Part shown: positions 12,301-23,857 of the stretch, piece by piece | Layout: each line of letters begins with the position of its first letter | How positions within the stretch are numbered: the first letter of the stretch is position 1 | Assembly: GCF_021869535.1 (NCBI RefSeq) | Contig: NW_026262581.1 | Coordinates: 79,389,955-79,453,954 of the forward strand | DNA: 64,000 bases | From: Mytilus californianus | Lineage: Eukaryota; Mollusca; Bivalvia; Mytilida; Mytilidae | Direction: 5' to 3' | Translations under genes and position numbers: made by a program | Notes under the pieces: generated by a model | What the model was told of the DNA's origin: nothing | What the model saw: the letters and a program-made list of their open reading frames with translations, nothing else | The model's database searches: none

Positions 12301-12496
12301 CAATTCAAATTTCCAATGGAGTTGGCAACCATAATTACCCATTTAAATTTACCATAGTGCTAACTTAATCTATTTTATAATAGAATTAAAAATATAGTGT
12401 CAAATCTTTCATATGGATTTTTTTGTAAAAAAAAAAGATGCAACATTTGCAGATATTTTTACTGGTCTTCCTTTATAAATATGCATTTCTTTAAAC

Positions 12497-12680
12497 ATAA
12501 TTTAAAAGCAGTGTAAGGGAAGTAACCAAAACGTTGTATTTGGATTACCTCCCTTACACTGTTTTAAATTATCTTTATTGTTCATTAACCATTACTTTAT
12601 ACATAATTTAACAGCAGTGTAAGGGAGATAATTTCAATGATGTATTTGATTTATCTCCCTTACACTGCTTTAAATTATGT
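12497..12680. repeat. Two tandem palindromic mini-elements
   Basis: The first (12497-12572) has arms ATAATTTAAAA.CAGTGTAAG / CTTACACTGTTTTAAATTAT. The second (12601-12680) runs ACATAATTTA, GCAGTGTAAGGGAGATAA to TTATCTCCCTTACACTGC, TAAATTATGT. Both are near-perfect foldbacks of 76-80 bp sharing the AGTGTAAGGGAG block. They lie inside a family B copy. Confidence 0.85.
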
Positions 12681-13053
12681 TTTGTACTAAAGTATTTGTC
12701 CATTAACCAGGACAACCTTGTTTTTCCCCCCTTTTTTGCCCCTAATTCCTAAACGGTTTGAGCCATAACCCCCCAAAGCAAATCCTAACCATCCCTTTGT
12801 GGTATGGAAACTTGTAGTATAATTTCAGAGAGATCCATACACCGTTCCACAGTTATTGTCTGGAAACTAGAAAATGCTTATTTTTGGCCCCTTTTTGGCC
12901 CCGAATTCCTTAACTGTTGGTACCATAACCCCCAAAATCAATCCCAACCTTCCTTTTGTGGTATTTAATCTTATGGTCAAATTTCAAAAAGATCCATTCA
13001 CTTAAACTAAAGTTAGAGTGCGAAAACCAATGTGTTTTCGGACGACGACACCG

Positions 13054-13054
<1 letters not shown>

Positions 13055-13100
<46 letters not shown>
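13055..13100. repeat. ACG trinucleotide microsatellite at the 3' end of copy B1
   Basis: About 15 uninterrupted ACG triplets. It is part of the 3' module of family B; the other copies have only 3-6 triplets. Readings as poly-Asp, poly-Thr or poly-Val are artefacts. Confidence 0.95.
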
Positions 13101-13101
<1 letters not shown>

Positions 13102-13779
13102 AACGTCATACCAATATACGACCACAAAATTTTTTTGCGGCCGTATAAAAACCATATGTACAAACACTGGCAACAAAATCATTCTAATATTTTTAATACA
13201 ACAATAGCAAGGTTTGTTGGTTATATGATCAAATGAGAAACAGCCACGCAGAAAAGATATCCGACTCGTTACAATCTTAATATCAATATAAGGCATTGTT
13301 TGGCAAAGTATATCTTAATTCAATTATATGGCTAATAGCTGATTATTAAAGGGAAGGTCTTATGATGTAATTTTGATAGCCTTTCAGTTTCCCTTAATTG
13401 CAAGAAGTCAGGAGGCCTACAGCAACAACTAAAACATACTAAACTGATATTGGACAGACTAATTTCAAGTGAACAATTGATAGGTTTATTATTGAAAGTT
13501 GAAATCTATAGGCTAAAAAGGTCATTCGTCATTTCTTTTCCTTTCCCATTAATTTACACAGAAAACATGTTCCACCATTCAATCAGTACCAGATGTTAAT
13601 TCACTTAGTTGTCAAGCATATGGCCTATTGACATGGATATATATTGTTGATGAAAATTTAATGAAATGGAAACTTCAAATATTCAGTGATTACAATAGCT
13701 CAAAAGATGGGCTTAAATGAGATATCATTTTAATGAACAAACTAATATGGTAGGTTCACCAATTTTGGTGCTCAATTTA

Positions 13780-13935
<156 letters not shown>

Positions 13936-13986
13936 TTAATTTCAAAGGGAAATTAGCTCCTAAACTGACAGCAAGGTCAAACGGAA

Positions 13987-14196
13987 TACTGTAAATTCAG
14001 AAATTAATGCATGCATTCATTATTGCAATTTTTGAAGAATAGATAATACTGCGAGATTAATTATTGCGATTTAAGGAAAATCCATAAATACATTTGTGTG
14101 AGGAATTCAGGATGTGAGTTCTTATTATTGCGATACTCACTCAGTCACATTATTCACATTAATTAAAACCTCGCAATAATTTCTAAATTTACAGTA
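13987..14196. mobile_element. MITE M1 with ATTATTGC-type inverted ends
   Basis: The 210-bp element runs from TACTGTAAATTCAGAAATTA to the complementary TTCTAAATTTACAGTA. Inner inverted blocks contain TTATTGCAATTTTTGAAGAA-like and GCGAGATTAATTATTGCG sequences. It is related to copies at 42478-43080 and 51950-52156. Confidence 0.85.
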
Positions 14197-14199
14197 TGT

Positions 14200-14304
14200 T
14201 AAATTGAACATGTCAAATTGAACAAGTCGAATGGAGCATGACAAATGAAACATGTCAAATGGAACATGTCAAATGGAACATGTCAAATGGAACCTGTCAG
14301 ATGA
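14200..14304. repeat. 15-bp tandem array
   Basis: About seven units of AACATGTCAAATGGA with variants, directly beside the MITE that ends at 14196. It may have grown from sequence at the insertion boundary. Confidence 0.85.
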
Positions 14305-17300
14305 ATGTTGTATGAATTCAAATATAAAGTATTTTCAGGCAACTAGTATTACATTCTAAATGATTTCAAGACTATATTGTCATTAGACTCCACATACTAA
14401 ATACTGCTGATGAAAAAACCTACTCCTCAATACATAACCTATCCACTGGATTGTGAATATAAAGTCAAGGTCACGTAAGGTGACAATGACTTGGTGTCAA
14501 GGTCTCACAACCTTATGACCTCCATACAAATGTGTAAAAAGATCGGGAAATCTCAGATACAGGAATAAAATTTTCGGTATCAGAAAAGGTTTGTCAAGAG
14601 AATAGAAAAGCATACCCAAAGATGTCTGAAATTTCTTGAATTCTTGCCAGTGTTTAATTGGTTCCTTATTTCACCAACTGACATTCACAATGATCATAAA
14701 ATCACATGGAATGATGCATGCATCCAATCTCTCCCAGAAGGTATGGTAACAACACGACAATTGCTGGTAACCAACAACAGGGCTTTTGTTCCACAAATGG
14801 CAAAACATGCAAAACTACATTTAAAAAAATTTAAAAATCTAAGTTTTACTAATATTTATAGCATCAATCTTTAAGAGAATTTTCTATCCAAGATATCCAA
14901 TTTAGTTGAGATTGATCCAACAATCTTTGGTTATTGCTTCTTACTAAAGGTTAATTCTGAACAGCACTTTGATTGCAACTAATATTATGTATGTGTGATT
15001 TCATTGATTATCTCTCTTGATAAAAACTATCGTGACTTTCCTATAAATTAGAAAACAAGCATTTAATCATTCTATTTTTGTATAAAATCAATCAATCAAA
15101 ATTGTACCAATTATTAAAACTGAGTTTGTTTATACTTATTTACAGAATATTCATCAAATTGAATATACATTCTTTACTATTTATAATCCCTTCCCAAAGG
15201 CATTCTATAATTCTATATAGACATTGATATTTCTGCCAAGAAATAAAATAGTTGATGGAATAAATCTGTTTGAATTTTATGTTATTTTACCATTTGTCTG
15301 ATTTACAGTATTTGAGGCTAGAGATGGAAACATCTTTATAAACAAAGAGAGATTACATATACAGCTTCATATAAATATGAAGAAAATGTGAAGAATTGGT
15401 TTTTGGTGCCTTCTGGAATGTTATGTTGTTTAAGAAGCTGCAAAATTGCTCATAACATTATTTTACCTGGTCATTGCTGGGACGATTCAAGGGGTTGGGG
15501 AATGGGACGTAATGGTAAAATTGCCAAAAAAAATTGACAATCTTATGCCTAGAAATAATCTTTTTTTTGCCCTCAAGGCCCCTATCTGAATCAGACACTG
15601 CATTAGAATGATCAGAAGCTTGATTTTTAAACTTATCTGATGTTTTTTTTTTTAAATCTGCATTAGGTCTCAATATTCTTGCATAAACTAGCTTTCAAAA
15701 TACAATCAAATGCTACCTTGCCTTTTACACTTGTCAAGTTCATATCAGAAAATTCATCAAGTATAAATTTAGCTCATGATAATAATAAAAGTCAATTACT
15801 GATCAAATAAAATTTATAATAAAATTCAAAATATATTGATTTCACATAAAAAATTTCCAAATGTAATGCAAATTACAAAAACTTGCTGTAAATAGTTTAA
15901 TTTATTCATATATATATATATATGACTGCAAATATATAGTTTATATTAGTCATATACATATATCATGGCACATTTTGTGACTCAGTGCTTTGCTTACTAA
16001 TAGGTAGTTTCACAAACTTATCCTTTGTATTTTTAAATAAAAGAACATTAATTATCTTCATATCTCTATATTGAATAGACACTTCTAAATACTAATTTTT
16101 GTCTTTGCTTATCAAAGAAATTGGCATAGCCCAAACCATACAAAGAGGACACCAAAGGAAGCAGTGGAGTACACTATATCTAGAAATTTTAAACACCGTT
16201 TAGGAATACAACAAAGATTTAACTGACCTATCTAAAGCAGAAAATGCTAACAAAACCCATTTTACAGTATAGCGTAATTTGAATATCAACACTAGTCTAG
16301 CTCGTGATAGAAGCAAGATATGCAAGGAGACAATATTCATATAGTGCATAAATATTGCATCAGTTTACTTGTATAGTAAAATGGCTGATTGCAAAATAAA
16401 ATTGAATTTCCAATACAACAATGTTTGTAAGAAATCTATTGATTTGAAAATTTGAAATAATCCTTCAGTGTCTGTGTTTTTATGAGTTTAAGATAGATAG
16501 AACTATTAAAAGAGGCAGCAAACCTAACATAGGAACATTGAAGAAATAAACCATATAGACTGAATTATAATACATGTATGATGTCATTTCGTATGGTGCA
16601 CTTGAAATATGCCCACAGGTCTGAATATAATCACAAATATTCAGTGTCGGCATTGTTTTCTGTCACCAAAGCTGTCTTATTTAAGCTCATCCTATAAACA
16701 TGTGCTATATCATATTATACAACTTAATCCTATGATAATAACCATTTTGATGAAATGTACACATGTTCCTGGAATTAACTTCCTCCAATAAAAGTTCTAA
16801 TAACCTAGTCAGTTTGCAAAGAGTTCCGCTCAAACCAGTGTTAGGGGTCTCTCAAACTTGCAGTGAGGTGAGAGTTTTTCCTCTGTGTTGAAGGCCTCAT
16901 TGTGACTTATTTACTGATTTTATGTCATCAATGGATATCCCATATCCTTTCTTTTCTATTAATATATTATAAAATCTAGGGTGTAAGAAAACCAAAACTA
17001 AACTGAACTGATAAACAAACAAACAAACAAGATGAGACATGGTCATGTGCAAAAAAAATGAAATATAGTAAGATCATTTAATTTCAACAGAGGAATCTAT
17101 TTCCTTTAAATATATCAATTGCAGATTATGCCACCTCAGCTTGTCAGTTTAATTTGACAACATTAATTCCTGCCAGGCAAGATAGTTATTCCAAATTCAA
17201 AATATTTTAAGGTATTTTTTTATTTTCAATGTTTCTGATTTGATCAACATTATCATCTATCTTTTAATATGAGGAGGCATAGGGAAAAAAATGTTTTTTT

Positions 17301-17429
17301 ATTAAAATACAAATGTCAATTGGTCTTTTTATTCAAATTTTCAAATAGTCCATGAGAAAACCTGTCAGGTAATAATGTTACACATTCCTTTCAACCCTTA
17401 AATGTCTACTGTACAACAATAACATTTTT

Positions 17430-17512
17430 CTGCTGTTTTCTGCTGATTGGTCGGGTTGTTGTCTCTTCAACACATTCCCTGTTTCCATTCTCAATTTTAC
17501 TTTTATATAAAG
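17430..17512 (+). repeat. Mussel dispersed repeat R, fragment
   Basis: TCTGCTGATTGGTCGGGTTG, then TTGTCTCTTCAACACATTCC and CATTCTCAATTTTACTTTTA. I recall this from Mytilus DNA as a common repeat; not searched. Confidence 0.5.
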
Positions 17513-18236
17513 TATCCAGAAATAGCATAAGTCAGCAAAAATTTGAGTGAAACATCTTTATTACTGCTGAAGTACAATTACAGGTCATAACAGGTCATAT
17601 CTACCAATCCAATCAACTAACATATCCTTACGGGATTCTTCACACCAGACTTTCTCAGAAGTAATATGAATTATTTCTCACTAAGTCCTATTGTTGATGT
17701 CTAATAGAGAGATAGGTCATTTGAGTAGATATATACGGTTACCTATATTAAAATATGCTACAAATAGTAGTTCTGCCTTCAATTTTGGACCAGAAGGTAA
17801 TCACAAAACAACATCCATTCTCATGTTTTTAACAAAATTTCATTCTAAAGAATTTAAAGGTTAAACAATCACATAGTCTGGAGAACAGGTTGATTTTAAA
17901 AATATCACTGAAGTATTTTTCACTTTACCTATCAAATCTGATTTCCTATGATGGTTACTAAGTATTGCAGAATCAAAACTAAATACATATCTCTTTGAAA
18001 CTGGTCAATTGAAATTTTTACAAGAACTATTAAAAAATTGTTACTGGTTGAAATCAAAATTACTCAAATGGAACAGCTTGAATCAGGGCTGAGGTTACTT
18101 TAATTTTGTTTAGTTTGCAAAGCTGTCTCACTGAAATATATCCCCTTGCCCCCAATCTCTTGTTTATTCATATTCACATAAGATTTGACTGACAGAACTT
18201 GCATGGAATGGACGAATCATTTAACATTTTGTCATG

Positions 18237-18378
18237 ATGGTGCCTTTAAAGCATACTATACAGTGTGTGTTTGCTCATTGTTGAAGGTCATTCAGTGCCC
18301 TATAGTTCCTCGTCCTTTGGTCTCTTGTGGATAGTCGTCTCATTGGCAATCATACCACATCTCCTTATTTTCATATAG
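18237..18378 (+). repeat. Mussel dispersed repeat S, copy 2
   Basis: It contains TTGCTCATTGTTGAAGGTCA, GTCTCTTGTGGATAGTCGTC and TCATTGGCAATCATACCACA, ending in TTATTTTCATAT. Of the S copies here it and the one at 62309 are the longest. Confidence 0.65.
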
Positions 18379-20143
18379 GTTGAGGATTTTTACCTCTACA
18401 TAATTTAAGAAGACAGAAGTTAGATTTCTGAATTGCCAATTGGTACACTGGGTCTTATTTCACTTTCCCAGAAAATTATAAACTGAGTTGAAAAAAGTAT
18501 CTAAATTATTTAAAAATTAAATTTCATTATCACCTGGTCAGCCAAGCAAGTTACAATACAAAGCAAATATTATATGTCAGCATGAAAAATTTAAATAAAA
18601 TACAGGTATTATTCTGTATGACTAACACAGTCAGAAAATAGATAAAATGGATTAAAACAGAACTAAAGTACAAGTATTTAAACAAACAGAAATATTAATC
18701 TTAATGACACAAGAGACAAACTGAATTTACAAAACCTACGAACATGAACAAGTATCTGTAGACTATAATACCCTTGAAATGTTTGTTAACAATAAGTGGA
18801 CCAATTAAGCGAAAATATTGCATGGTTTTACCAATATTACTCACAGACACTAGCGCCTGGTTGCATAAATAAAACAGGGCATGTTCTCAACAAGTAATTC
18901 TCTTTTTTTTTTATTTGTTCAATAATGCAATCATAAAACAGTTTCCTACAATTCTTTAACTTTTCCTGTATTGACTTTTCATCTAATTTTTAATTAAAAG
19001 ATTTTTACAACTATTCTTGGTATACAATCAGATATGAAAAAATTGATTGAGCCTAGGCGCTTTCCAGTGAGGCTTGCACCAAATGAACTAAAACATTTTA
19101 TATATTACAAAACGAATATTTTACAATGCTTTCAGAATTACTTGATTTAAAAAAAATAAATTGTAAGGTCATGACTGCATGTAACAGTATGATGTCATGT
19201 CAACACAAACAAAGAACAAAATTGATGTTTGTTTAAATCTGTGTTTATAAAAATGGTCCATCAAAGGGTTTTTGCAGATTTTCAGAAAAATATGTCTTAA
19301 TTGTTTTTAACATGTTTCTTACACTTTTTTCTTACCAATGAATAGTTAGATATTTTTTGAAGCACAGTAGTTTTTAATCTAGACAGCATTATCTATATTC
19401 ATCTTTTAGCTTATAATCCCATTTTGAAAAGTAAAATCACTTAATAAATTGTTTGCTTTAAGTCTGGTTTGTTTTCCTCAACAGTTTCATAAGGTTTCTG
19501 TTACTGCAAGGCTTCAGCAGTGACTTTCCAGTTCAAAGTGATGGAAATCACTCATGGAAAGATTGGAAGAGAAGTTTGAATAATTTCAAATTATATTCAA
19601 GTATGGTGAGGACCAAAAATAAACCTTAATATAGCACTATTGCAGACAATTGCATTTACCATAGGTCTTTAGAAGGAAAAGCACTTTTTCAGTAGATAAA
19701 ATGAGCTAAATATGAATCAATGAGAGTGGGTCAACAATTTCGTTTAAATTGCAATTAGTATCATCACCAAATAATGTTCCCTGTTACATGTTTCACCTTT
19801 TACATTTTATATTTAGAAACAGGAGAAACTACCAAATAAAGATTCTTCTAATAAAGTTTATCAATTATCCTTGTAGGACATGGGGCCAACAGATAGACAT
19901 GAAAATAAGATCTTTATTGTCTTCAAAAATTATTCTAAAAAGGTTTTTAGGGGACATTTTGTATGTTGAAACATAGGAATAATATTTTTCTCCTCTAAAA
20001 ATTACTTATTGATTATGAAAACAATTATTATGATTATATGTTACTGAATATTAAAAGTTGTAGGTTGTATTTTAATTCAATTTATAATTTAATAATTTTC
20101 AGAAAAGGGCATTGAAAATGTACTTTTTCAACATAAACGAATT

Positions 20144-21762
20144 AAAAAAAATGCTCCGCTGGGGCACAGCTTGATACGACCGCAGAGGTCGAACCCTGAA
20201 CAGCTGGGGCAAGTATGGACACAACATTCAAGCTTGATACAGCACTGAATTTGGATTGTAATTAAATATTTGACACAGCATAGGTTTCTGACACAGAATG
20301 AAAGTGGTCTAAGAACTTAAAAATTTTTAATTCACCTATTCAAACCATATCATTATTATTTGCTTTTATATATAAATCAGAAATAACCAATTCAAAATGG
20401 AAAATTTAAAGAAAAAAAAGGAAAAAAAATCCCCCCCCCTCAATTTTTTGAACCCCCTTATGATTCATCACCCCCAAACTCAATCCCAGCCTTCCCTTTG
20501 TGGTATGGTACCTTGCAGTACAATTTCAGAGAGATCCATACACTTGAACACAAGTTATTGTCTGGAAACTAGAAAAATGCTTGTTTTTTGGCCCCTTTTT
20601 GGCCCCAAATTCCTAAACGTTTAGGGCAATTACCCCCAAACTCAACCCCAGCTTACCCTTTGTGATATGGAACCTTGCAGTACAATTTCATAAAGATCAA
20701 TACACTTACACACAAGTTATTGTCCTGAAACTAGAAAAATGCTTGTTTTTTTGCCCTTTTATGGCCCCTAATTCCTAAAATTTTGAGGGAATTACCCCCA
20801 AAATCAATCCCAGCATTCCCTTTGTGATATGGAATCTTGTGATACAATGTCAGAGAGATCCATACACTTACACACAAGTTATTGTCATGAAACTAGAAAA
20901 ATGCTTGTTTTTTCCCCTTTTTGGCCCCTAATTCCTAAAATTTGGAGGTAATTACCCCAAAAATTAATCCCAGCATTCCCTTTGTGATATGGAACCTTGT
21001 GGTACAATGTCAGAGAGATCCATACACTTGAACACAAGTTATTGTATGGAAACTAGAAAAATGCTTATTTTTGGCCCCTTTTTCCTAAACTTTTTGGGCA
21101 ATTACCCCCAAACTCAATTCCAGCTTTCCCTTTGTGATATGGAACCTTGTAGTACAATTTCATAAAGATCCATATACTTACATATAAGTTATTGTCATGA
21201 AACTAGAAAAATGCTTGTTTTTTGCCCCTTTTTTGCCCCTAATTCCTAAAATTTGGAGGCAATTACCCCCAAAATCAATCCCAGCATTCCCTTTGTGATA
21301 TGGAATCTTGTGATACAATGTCAGAGAGATCCATACACTTACACACAAGTTATTGTCATGAAACTAGAAAAATGCTTGTTTTTTCCCCTTTTTGGCCCCT
21401 AATTCCTAAAATTTGGAGGTAATAACCCCAAAAATTAATCCCAGCATTCCCTTTGTGATATGGAACCTTGTGGTACAATGTCAGAGAGATCCATACGCTT
21501 ACACACAAGTTATGTCTGGAAGTTACAAAAATACTTATTTTTGGCCCCTTTTTGGCCCCTAATTCCTTAACTGTTGATACCATAACCCCCAAAATCAATC
21601 CCCACCTTCCTTTTGTGGTATTAAACCTTATGGTAAAATTTCATTGAGATCCATTCACTTTAACTAAAGTTAGAGTGCGAAAACTAATGTGTCTTCGGAC
21701 GACGACGACGCCAACGTCATACCAATATACGACCACAAAAAATTTTTTGCAGTTGTATAAAA
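20144..21762 (+). mobile_element. Family B element, copy B2
   Basis: The 5' end is AAAATGCTCCGCTGGGGCAC and ATACGACCGCAGAGGTCG. It carries about eight units of roughly 160 bp, recognisable by TCCCTTTGTGATATGGAACC, GAGAGATCCATACACTTA and AAACTAGAAAAATGCTTGTT. A short GACGACGACGCC stretch follows, then the 3' hairpin (21727-21758), whose right arm (GCAGTTGTAT) has two changes. Long open frames in this region are repeat artefacts. Confidence 0.8.
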
Positions 21763-22649
21763 ACTATTGAAATGGGGATTCATTTTTCATAGCAAAAATA
21801 CACTTCCTGCATTCCAATAACTTATATTGTTCAAAGAAATTTGATGGGGAATAAACTAAAAAAAAAATTGGTTTGCTCAGTTACAAATTTTGAAATTTTA
21901 CTTACTGTTTCAAGCCAATCATTGATAAGTGTTATCTAAATTATTGATTCATTAGATGATTATTATATAAATTTATCGAGTAAAATATAGACCTTACTTG
22001 AATACCTTTTTTTAGTTTTATTTTTATATTTAATATTTTGTCTTTTCTTATGACAAAAAAAAAAAGAAACTAGTTAATTGTTAATCATTTTTCTTTCAGA
22101 CATAATTTATAGAATCATTTTCTGTAGTGTAGATCAAAAGTAATAGGCAATGAATAATTCTATCATTTCTATATTTCAAACATCTAACATTTACATTTGT
22201 GTATACAATAATGAGGTCAAGTATATGTGTACTGAAATGTATAATGAAGGATTCCTCTGCAGATGTCAGTATAATGGTAATCTCCTAGTTATAGCAGTAA
22301 AATTGTTAAAGGGGCAAAATTAAAAAAAAATAATAAGGAAGGGACATGTAGCAAGTCTATGATCACGGCAGTTTTCAATCATGCTGGTAATGTATCATTA
22401 CTCTTACCTAATTTAGATGACAAAACTAGCCTGTAAATTGACAAAACTAAAGACACACATACTTGAATGAACTGCTCCAAAGATATAACCCAAATTTTTC
22501 ACAGTTCATATGTGCATGAGAATTACAGGGAACTATATTTCAGTGTGTATACATTCTGTAGATTTAGTAGCTAACCTGTGCTACTTCATGTTTGGGAGGC
22601 CAGTGCCTTAGGAAAGACTTGGAACAACAGTTCCAATCTTTTCAAAATA

Positions 22650-22672
22650 ATACGTCCCGTAAACGGGCGTAT
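22650..22672 (+). repeat. Solo 3' hairpin of family E type
   Basis: ATACGTCCCGT and ACGGGCGTAT form an inverted pair around a two-base loop, followed by AAAAAG. The sequence closely matches the terminal hairpin of the family E element at 57308. No tandem core or GACG stretch precedes it, so it looks like a deleted or minimal remnant. Confidence 0.55.
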
Positions 22673-22944
22673 AAAAAGTAAATCTCGTCAGTTTAACATT
22701 AGCATTGATAAGAGACACACAATCAATAGTTAGCTGAATAGTGATTTATTTTACAATTTAAATTTTTGTTGAAGTATTTATAAAGAAACAATAGAATTTG
22801 ACCAATTTACAGCACTATTTTTCTTTTCATGAAAATCAAGTAAACAAACCACTTGCAAAAATTAGTTGGTTTATAGTAACCTATGAAAGGCTGTTTGTAT
22901 GGTATTACCCCTTGGTCTAGGAAAGACAACATCTGATAACCTAC

Positions 22945-23074
22945 CTGGATTGTCACTCTGACGGCCAACATAACCAGCTATTGTAATACCAAGACCATGT
23001 TGGTTGTCTTTCAATAACTCTACATCAAAATAATTGATCTCTGGGTATTCAGGTGACATATCATCGAAACCATG
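22945..23074 (-). CDS. MPDZ: Exon 6: first part of PDZ3
   Basis: This 130-bp exon reads HGFDDMSPEYPEINYFDVEL, then LKDNQ, the PDZ3 carboxylate loop HGLGITIAGYVG, and RQSDNP. The GLGITIAGY string is characteristic of the third PDZ of this family. The acceptor has a strong pyrimidine tract (TCTTCTTTTTAG|CAT) and the donor is CCAG|GTAGGT. Phase 0 in and phase 1 out, with the split Asp codon G|AT completed in exon 7. Reading past the donor gives GRLSDVVF, which is intron sequence and not protein. Confidence 0.93.
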
Positions 23075-23130
23075 CTAAAAAGAAGACAAAAAAAACTATT
23101 ACAGAATATACGGTACAAAAATAAATTGAT

Positions 23131-23300
23131 ATGGTATCAATGATTGCCAATGAGACAACTATCAATCAGAGTCCAGGTAACATGGATGTAAGCAAATATA
23201 GGTCCCTAAATGGTACTGCCTTCAACAATGAGCAAAACCCATCCCAAACAGTCTGCTGTAAAAGGTCATACATGACAAAATGTGAAACATATAAAACCAG
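23131..23300 (-). repeat. Mussel dispersed repeat S, copy 3
   Basis: GATTGCCAATGAGACAACTA, AATATAGGTCCCTAAATGGT and CCTTCAACAATGAGCAAAAC, ending with ATAAAACCAGAAAACTGATT. A 76-codon open frame here is a shadow of the repeat. Confidence 0.65.
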
Positions 23301-23857
23301 AAAACTGATTTATACACGGAAAGCCATTGTTAAGTTTGTAAAACAATGCTTCCAAAATTAAAAAGAATATCACAAGACTTTTTTTTCTTCATCTGTGTCT
23401 ATTTTTTTTTTTATTTTTGTCTCCAAATTAAGCAGCTGAAAATTTATTTCTATTTACAAGTTATCAATTCCAGTACCATCAAGCTTAGGGGATTAAATAT
23501 CACTTGCGTTATTACTTTGAGGAAACAGTTCAAGTTGTATTGACATTTTGTTCTCAATAATCTCTAAAAAGTCTGTAAAAACATGGTTCAATCAGATTAA
23601 TGTTTTCAGCATTCATAGTTTGATAGACCTTAAGCAATCTGACAATATAAGCACTGTTGGATTATGCTTAGTGAAAAGAGCATGGACAATATGATTTGCT
23701 TTGTCACTAAGATTTCATTGCTGATGGAACTCTGTAATCCTTAGAAATAATGGTTTAATTTCATACCTAGTATGCAAATAGTTTCATGCTCAATAAATGG
23801 ATGTTTTATTTCCAGTGTATATTTTTTTTTCAATGCTAATTCATGTGTATGTAAACA

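Larger units (their letters stand above)
11297..13150 (+). mobile_element. Family B element, mosaic copy B1
   Basis: The 5' end is AAAATGCTTCGCTGGGGCAC, then ATACGACCGCAGAGGTCG. The core is unusual. At 11500-12060 it has tandem units with GGTTAGATTCAGCATATCAA, absent from the other B copies, then two palindromes (12497-12680), then only two of the standard 160-bp units (CCCTTTGTGGTATGG). The 3' end has a long ACG run (13055-13100) and a hairpin at 13116-13146 (ATACGACC(A)C / GCGGCCGTAT). Confidence 0.75.

Noticed and set aside
12910-13296. Open frames with poly-Val, poly-Thr or poly-Asp
   Set aside because: They are readings of the ACG microsatellite at the 3' end of copy B1.
20397-21598. 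Several open frames of 75-80 codons within family B copies (also 31188-31812 and 49362-49929)
   Set aside because: The same peptide recurs every 160 bp in step with the tandem unit; repeat shadow, not protein.
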